Assembly (NCBI GenBank): GCA_013339895.1
Contig: JABACO010000009.1
Span: 8,357,138-8,421,137 of the forward strand
Source of the DNA: Ephydatia muelleri
Taxonomy: Eukaryota; Porifera; Demospongiae; Spongillida; Spongillidae
Direction: 5' to 3'
DNA: 64,000 nucleotides
The notes under the pieces are model-generated. The model was not told the DNA's origin. It did no database searches and was given only the letters and a program-made list of their open reading frames with translations. A program made the position numbers and the translations under genes. This document shows positions 61,501 through 64,000 of this stretch, piece after piece; positions within the stretch are counted from its first letter, which is position 1, and each line of letters starts with the position of its first letter.

Positions 61501-63881
61501 TCCTACATAGCAACTGCAAACATAGCTTCCATTGGTGTTTGTACAATTTTGATTGCATCCATGAATACCCAGAGCACACTCATCTATATCTACAGTGCAA
61601 GTTGCATATACAGAAATGACATAATATAATTATTTATTGATAACAGGTTATTGTGTTGTACACTGACTGTGTATCTTCTTACCCACACATGTTCTGTTGT
61701 TGGAGGAGATTTGATATCCTACATAGCAACTGCACACATAGCTTTCATTGGTGTTGGTACAATATTGATTGCATCCACTTATACCCAGAGCACATTCATC
61801 TATGTCTGTGTGGTGGGAAGTTGTGAATATTACATTAATAGTTTCAAGCACAGCTTGCATTTTGTCTTTCCCACACATTATCTACAGATTTGGTATCCAA
61901 GGTAACAACTGCACACATAGCATCCAATGATATTGTTGCATATCCAATTGCATCCATGAATACCCAGAGCACATTTATCTACATCTGCTTGTTTACATGT
62001 TGAAAAATCATATCGTTATGTTACAGCTCAGTAATGGCTTACATGGCTGCAATACACATGTGTATGTATGCCAGCACGTCTTATTTGGGTGCGATATTTT
62101 AAAAGTATTTGTGCGTGTAGCTGTAAGGTTGAAACTATATTTAGTACAATTTGATGTTGTACTGACACAATACTAGTACTGATCAACACTTCTACTCTTG
62201 TACCCAGACCAACGTGATGTAAGCTGTTATCGATGTAAACGGTATTATCGCTACGTATGGTGGGTCTGGGCACACCTAAATATTTTTGTATGCCCTGATA
62301 TTTGAGGACGCTGTTTGCATCTAAAAATAGCCATATGTAATGTCCGCTTCACATTATTTCTACTAATCGCTGGTTGCTCGGGTCCCGAGCGTAACTTGTC
62401 TAACATCTGTAGGCATGATGTAATGGATCACTGCAAGGTTTGTGCAAGCCCTTTTCCTTTTAACGAAGGCAAGTAAAGCATCTGGGAACGCTCACATCCG
62501 ATATTTGCACCATGCAGTATGCTGGAGAAACTCGAAAGGATTTTGCAGAAGGCTACGTGTGCTTATACTTTGAATCAGGCTGTTCGTAAGTATGCGGCTT
62601 TAGAGAGCAATCTTATAACTAAACTTTCAGGACACAATTGTACCAGAGATAATATACCGTATATTATCTCTGCATGGTGATACCAATCCAGCAGTAGTAG
62701 CGAACAAATTAAGAAAAGCAGCTTCTGGTTTCAGGGGACATGGCCACTCAAAGGTGGCTGACACAACCTCAGTCACATGTTCATCTTACAGCATCACTGC
62801 AGATATGAAAGGTCACCTTTGAGTGGCCATGTCTCCTGAACCAAGACACTGATCATAGTTAGGTGGCGTGTCGGAAACCCGAATGTGTTTTTCTTTGCTC
62901 GCTTCTGCTGCTGGATTGGTATCAGCCTACGAATACAGTATGTTAGAAACACTTTGCATTGTGTCTACATTGTACTGAGAAAATGTAAAGCGTCCGCTGT
63001 ATGGAAGAAAGAGGTGTCTGCAGTATGTGTATCAATGGGAATTCAATCGGGACAGAAATTTCATGGTTGTCATACGAAGGGTCCGCTGAATATCACTATG
63101 CAATCAGCCAGATTTTGGCTTTGTGTCTTTAATTAGCCATACGTTTCTATTGCTTGAACTGAAAATTTCATAATGTACCTGTTCGAGGCAACGATCACAT
63201 CTCTGAATGTACCTGTTCGAGGCAACGATCACATCTCTGAATGCAATATAATGCAATTTGGCAAGAATAAATATTTCAACCAAGGCCCAATTATTTACGT
63301 TGTACAATATTTTTGGACATACAATATTCAGAAGTTTTCTTGATCCAAGATTTCTCAAAGTACAGAAGTAATGTAGGCATATGTTCTTACCTGGATTGCA
63401 CATTGCTGAGCTATTATTTCCTTTGTAGATCACTTTCCTCCATGTTGTATCACCATTTAATCCTGTTGTGCACCCAGCTCTGTATCCGCCATCATTTTGA
63501 TCCAGATGCCAGCAGAGACGACTGGCACAGTCATTGCTGCCCTGACCAACGTCACAGGAATACAAGTTCACACTTGAAGAATTGGCAAAGCCAAAACTGT
63601 ATGATGGATAGCAGTACCAATAGGCACCTCCAGGATCATAGTATGCTGTAGTTGTGGAGTATGTTGCTGTAAAAACTTGTGGTGAACCAAATGCTCCAAC
63701 TGCAAATACAGTTGATGAATTGGAGCTTTTAGCACCAACAAAAACTGTTTGAGTGTCATTGCAGGCTGCAAGTCTCTTGTAGTGGTGTAGGAAGAGTATG
63801 GTTGGTCATAGCATTTCACATAGCCACTCAGGGCTAGTGCTCCCTCACTGTAGTTGTACAGGACTCCACAAGACGGAACAG
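46360..63881 (-). CDS. Multi-cbEGF single-pass receptor with tyrosine tail (one gene or a recent cluster)
   Basis: Minus-strand exons in 5'-3' order: extracellular module 63881-63391; cbEGF exons starting at 61805, 61589, 61367; module 57541-57266; cbEGF exons starting at 55676, 55460, 55043, 54871, 54666, 54278, 54072, 53856, 53640, 52036, 51832, 51626; transmembrane exon 46703-46565; tail exon 46510-46360. Every extracellular exon is phase 1-1, so any subset joins in frame and reaches the transmembrane exon in frame. The predicted product is a cell-surface protein with a rod of about 15 EGF repeats and a tail of about 60 residues carrying YDIP and YMTI, which resemble SH2-binding sites. The ligand is unknown. 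Dead exons, an inserted retrotransposon and an inverted NIDO exon lie within the span. The 58.1-61.1 kb interruption could mark a boundary between two related genes. The 5' end is outside the window. Confidence 0.5.
46565..46703 (-). CDS. Receptor transmembrane exon
   Basis: The acceptor TTCATAG precedes 46703 and the donor GTAAGC follows 46565. It encodes [17 protein letters not shown], then [20 protein letters not shown] as the membrane span, then the stop-transfer LKRRLVLNQ. Phase in is 1 (matching the EGF exons) and phase out is 2 (matching the tail exon). Confidence 0.65.
46704..47589. other. Receptor intron, nothing recognised
   Basis: No exon seen. Short poly-T at 47137-47149. Confidence 0.5.
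47590..47748 (+). promoter_or_regulatory. Possible NRF-1-type promoter and first exon on the plus strand
   Basis: A perfect palindromic NRF-1 site, TGCGCATGCGCA, lies at 47590-47601. At 47729 an ATG opens MALSTTW and runs into the strong donor ATG|GTGAGT at 47748. No further exon of such a plus-strand gene was recognised. It lies in the large intron of the minus-strand receptor. Confidence 0.3.
47940..48780. repeat. Irregular minisatellite around TTGCTAGTTGTGTGTGCCTC
   Basis: Units of 25-40 bp are mostly in one orientation (47940-48320). Inverted copies at 48560-48620 (CAACTAGCAATGCAGAGG) make large hairpins possible. Confidence 0.75.
48795..49075 (-). pseudogene. Dead cbEGF exon with flanking intron (duplicate of 53025-53265)
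   Basis: Plus-strand text from CCAAATGCCCGACAGATCAA onward matches 53025-53265 throughout. The EGF part (about 48887-49016) has lost the DxDEC start, several cysteines are changed, and the donor is GCG in place of GTA. Confidence 0.75.
49076..50251. other. Receptor intron, nothing recognised
   Basis: No domain recognised on either strand. Confidence 0.5.
50252..50380 (-). pseudogene. cbEGF exon with an in-frame stop
   Basis: Acceptor and donor are intact. It reads [20 protein letters not shown], then TGA where the family has GGA (Gly), then [19 protein letters not shown]. One base change killed the exon. At 129 nt it is also longer than the usual 123. Confidence 0.75.
50757..51018. repeat. 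(ATGT)n microsatellite with GT core
   Basis: TATG/TCTG tetranucleotide repeats with a (GT)12-like centre at 50935-50960. Confidence 0.95.
51022..51158. mobile_element. 137-bp MITE related to the 2.9-kb fold-back element
   Basis: Inverted ends: GGGACAGTTAATTCACGTG from 51022, and GGGAAAGTTCATGCAAAAAT read back from 51158. Both continue ATGATACNACNGATATATAG. The outer GGGACAGTT/GGGAAAGTTCATG resembles the ends of the 2889-3681 element. Confidence 0.7.
51262..51303. repeat. Short hairpin
   Basis: CATAGATTGATGACCTA pairs with TAGGTAATCAATCTATG. Confidence 0.7.
51501..51626 (-). CDS. cbEGF exon
   Basis: 126 nt, phase 1-1. Starts [20 protein letters not shown]; six cysteines and the Asp/Asn hydroxylation consensus are present. 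The most diverged of the intact copies. Confidence 0.75.
51710..51832 (-). CDS. cbEGF exon
   Basis: 123 nt, phase 1-1. [20 protein letters not shown], then [20 protein letters not shown]. Six cysteines. Confidence 0.75.
51914..52036 (-). CDS. cbEGF exon
   Basis: 123 nt, phase 1-1. [20 protein letters not shown], intact splice sites. Confidence 0.8.
52037..53024. other. Receptor intron, nothing recognised
   Basis: No exon recognised in this 1-kb gap between cbEGF exons. Confidence 0.5.
53117..53230 (-). pseudogene. Dead cbEGF exon
   Basis: The acceptor and DIDEC start are deleted, the donor GTAAG is changed to ATAAG, and GCN has become GHN (lost cysteine). Confidence 0.7.
53518..53640 (-). 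CDS. cbEGF exon
   Basis: 123 nt, phase 1-1. [20 protein letters not shown], ends NRRTCMG. Confidence 0.8.
53734..53856 (-). CDS. cbEGF exon
   Basis: 123 nt, phase 1-1. [20 protein letters not shown], ends NNRMCVG. Last exon (5'-3') of the second three-exon block. Confidence 0.85.
53950..54072 (-). CDS. cbEGF exon
   Basis: 123 nt, phase 1-1. [20 protein letters not shown]. Intact splice sites. Confidence 0.85.
54156..54278 (-). CDS. cbEGF exon
   Basis: 123 nt, phase 1-1. [20 protein letters not shown], then [14 protein letters not shown]. Confidence 0.85.
54329..54450 (-). pseudogene. cbEGF exon with a one-base deletion
   Basis: 122 nt instead of 123. The start reads ACATAATGAGTG where its neighbours have ACATAGATGAGTG, shifting frame in DIDEC. 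Splice sites are intact. It may be a sequence error or be skipped without harm, since the exon is phase 1-1. Confidence 0.75.
54544..54666 (-). CDS. cbEGF exon
   Basis: 123 nt, phase 1-1. [20 protein letters not shown]. Counterpart of 53950-54072 in the duplicated block. Confidence 0.85.
54749..54871 (-). CDS. cbEGF exon
   Basis: 123 nt, phase 1-1. [20 protein letters not shown], then [11 protein letters not shown]. Counterpart of 54156-54278. Confidence 0.85.
54921..55043 (-). CDS. cbEGF exon
   Basis: 123 nt, phase 1-1. [20 protein letters not shown], ends TKECVS. Confidence 0.8.
55338..55460 (-). CDS. cbEGF exon
   Basis: 123 nt, phase 1-1. [20 protein letters not shown], ends NRRTCMG like the exon at 53518. 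Confidence 0.85.
55554..55676 (-). CDS. cbEGF exon
   Basis: 123 nt, phase 1-1. [20 protein letters not shown]. Confidence 0.85.
55770..55892 (-). pseudogene. cbEGF exon that lost its splice acceptor
   Basis: The coding part is intact ([19 protein letters not shown]), but the acceptor is CACACAAAAATA where its neighbours have CACACAGACATA: the AG is gone. Confidence 0.65.
55955..56075 (-). pseudogene. Dead cbEGF exon
   Basis: The donor is changed from GTAAG to GAAAG, two bases are inserted in the CYLGYQ region, and the CNQ/CTNTNG segment is degraded. A sister copy lies at 61870-61985. Confidence 0.65.
56653..56780. repeat. Hairpin repeat, ~32-bp arms (copy 1)
   Basis: CTGGTTACAGGGGACATGCC then ACTCAAAGGTG pairs with CACCTTTGAGTGGCCATATC then TCCTGAACCAAG. 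The copy at 62724-62845 shows the same structure. Confidence 0.7.
57266..57541 (-). CDS. Extracellular module exon (RLCWH module), second copy
   Basis: 276 nt, phase 1-1. Acceptor TTTTTACAG, donor GTAAGA. Reads [76 protein letters not shown], then [12 protein letters not shown]. Five cysteines. I do not recognise a named domain. It matches 63391-63666 along its whole length, but the upstream half of that exon is missing here. Confidence 0.65.
57620..58051. other. Intron, nothing recognised
   Basis: Presumed left flank of the retrotransposon. No target duplication found. Confidence 0.4.
58052..59989 (+). CDS. Reverse transcriptase with C-terminal zinc cluster and REL-like endonuclease region
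   Basis: 645 residues. Reverse transcriptase motifs in order: [38 protein letters not shown] (first catalytic Asp); [18 protein letters not shown]; and YLDDG, holding the two catalytic Asp of the YxDD box. A C-terminal cysteine cluster follows ([14 protein letters not shown]), then [20 protein letters not shown], which has the Asp...Asp spacing of a PD-(D/E)XK (REL) nuclease. That places it with REL-encoding rather than APE-encoding LINEs, by inference. No internal stops, so it is young. The first methionine is arbitrary if the copy is truncated. Confidence 0.75.
   Translation: MECMESYTHASIIPNMPYFQSLVLRRHSSKCVCHLIKHKAAEFFHPFQFGVACPWGAEKILHSLRCCFDDHWADNNFVVLKVDVTNTFNLVSRQAVLDECAQHFPELLAWASRYYGQHPILWHSQGSLTSQTGVQQGDPLGPFMFALVLQKMVTTIHTDEACAGLLQNAWYLDDGSIAGESSSVLRALAIIQAQGPSLGFFVNLKKCELFNVSDLSSFPPSIQTSNQPNMEILGAPIGDAEFCQILFSSKHQAALALLSTINDLGCIDPQVALALLCLCSSFCKLAHIARTTPPHLILSSMEKFDIDVHRSFAECTGCDVPDSAWRHSQLSLRRGGIGLRLLALHSPAAYIASLCGSGSVIPTPHLENAITHYNTCVPLSDFLSISGLVGRTPTQKKLSDAIEEMQFNSLLNSCSLADKARLLSVSSPHASAWISVVPSSSLGLHLDPNEFQTAVKWWLGVNPSFSSDGNPMVCPLCPNCALDPLGYHCVTCKSGGDVTARHNTLRNAVHSTFQRAGLSAHLEVGCGWGKDNARTRPADILVTNWDCGTSAAFDITVTSLLNSPNMLEAGMYQDVSAKSAEHRKHTENDPKCVELGWRCIPLAVKSYGAWGPEASKAFSQVATRLAIRGNTPKAKIVHGRAIWPP
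58052..60180 (+). mobile_element. Non-LTR retrotransposon, 5'-truncated
   Basis: One long open frame is followed by an AT-rich 3' region to about 60180. The frame lacks the N-terminal fingers of the reverse transcriptase, so the copy is probably 5'-truncated, as is usual for LINEs. It lies on the plus strand between the two copies of the RLCWH module. No clear target duplication or long A-tail was found. Confidence 0.7.
60181..60929. other. Nothing recognised
   Basis: No domain on either strand. It contains a short inverted motif ACCAGGGTTGCA / TGCAACCCTGG (60601 and 60731). Confidence 0.4.
60930..61085 (+). pseudogene. NIDO-domain exon fragment, inverted relative to the EGF array
   Basis: After the acceptor-like TTTCCCAG the plus strand reads [40 protein letters not shown], then [12 protein letters not shown]. 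This is the NIDO (nidogen-like) pattern FQxxLATD...YADGLIQW. It then runs straight into an antisense, truncated EGF exon (61086-61159) and a stop. There is no start codon and no donor. It looks like an inverted exon scrap from a NIDO-EGF protein joined to the array by rearrangement. Confidence 0.6.
61086..61159 (-). pseudogene. Truncated cbEGF exon
   Basis: Only [18 protein letters not shown] remains. The acceptor AG is changed to GG and the 3' half is replaced by the inverted NIDO fragment. Confidence 0.65.
61245..61367 (-). CDS. cbEGF exon
   Basis: 123 nt, phase 1-1. [20 protein letters not shown], ends NNRICVG. Confidence 0.85.
61467..61589 (-). CDS. cbEGF exon
   Basis: 123 nt, phase 1-1. 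[20 protein letters not shown], then [14 protein letters not shown]. Confidence 0.85.
61683..61805 (-). CDS. cbEGF exon
   Basis: 123 nt, phase 1-1. [20 protein letters not shown], with Glu in place of the usual Gly (NESYVC). Confidence 0.85.
61870..61985 (-). pseudogene. Dead cbEGF exon (sister of 55955-56075)
   Basis: Donor GAAAG, an internal deletion at the 3' end of the coding part, and degraded cysteines. It shares the donor change with its sister, so the damage predates the duplication. Confidence 0.6.
62724..62845. repeat. Hairpin repeat (copy 2)
   Basis: Same arms as 56653-56780 with a few differences. Confidence 0.7.
63391..63881 (-). CDS. Extracellular module exon (RLCWH module), longer copy with a frame break
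   Basis: The acceptor ATATACAG precedes 63881 and the donor GTAAGA follows 63391. First half: [38 protein letters not shown]. Then the frame changes to [40 protein letters not shown], and on to the part shared with 57266-57541 ([35 protein letters not shown]). The exon is 491 nt, whereas 1-1 phase needs a multiple of 3, so one base is missing (or two extra) near 63770. I know no name for this module. Confidence 0.6.
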
Positions 63882-64000
63882 CTGTATATTATAATATATA
63901 AATGGGTAGGTTTGTGAGCATCGTTGCTGATACAAGCAATATATGAACACAACAATACACACCTATGCCATTGCATACTTTTAAAGTTGACATTGACTTA
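63882..64000. other. Receptor intron, right window edge
   Basis: No exon recognised. Any upstream exons and the signal peptide lie outside the window. Confidence 0.4.

Overview
The window is animal nuclear DNA, most likely from a non-bilaterian marine invertebrate. A demosponge is my best guess; no marker gene proves it. Genes are split by many short introns with GT/AG ends. Gene content is metazoan: CHAF1A, peroxisomal acyl-CoA oxidase, sigma GSTs and a long array of calcium-binding EGF exons. Transposon debris, minisatellites and very long (CA/GT)n tracts are abundant.

Layout. 1-4.2 kb is a transposon graveyard: an integrase fragment, a broken hAT-like transposase and an intact-looking 793-bp fold-back element. 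4.2-4.8 kb is an intronless sigma-class GST. 6.0-22.7 kb is a 16-exon acyl-CoA oxidase (ACOX1-like, ending in the PTS1 tripeptide SKL). Its introns carry at least seven minisatellites and a 2.6-kb piggyBac element with an intact two-exon transposase. 23.5-32.1 kb, minus strand, is a large Gln/Ser/Pro-rich protein of unknown function. It is divergent from CHAF1A (33.0-41.6 kb, plus strand) across an 880-bp shared promoter region. 41.9-42.8 kb holds a 25-bp minisatellite, a hairpin MITE and a near-perfect zero-spacer palindrome. 44.8-45.4 kb is a second sigma GST with a one-base frameshift.

From 46.4 kb to the right edge, the minus strand holds what I read as one transmembrane receptor gene or a recent gene cluster. 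From 5' to 3' it has a cysteine-containing extracellular module, about 15 intact cbEGF exons (all phase 1-1) mixed with dead copies, a membrane-spanning exon, and a last exon whose short tail has two tyrosine motifs (YDIP, YMTI). The array grows by tandem exon duplication, including a three-exon block of about 594 bp repeated twice. It is interrupted by a non-LTR retrotransposon (58.1-60.0 kb) and by an inverted NIDO-domain exon (60.9-61.1 kb).

One technical pattern matters to any reader. Six otherwise convincing coding loci each contain exactly one frame-breaking small indel. Together they suggest residual indel errors in the assembly rather than six independent pseudogenes. All calls were made by eye on the sequence; no database was searched.
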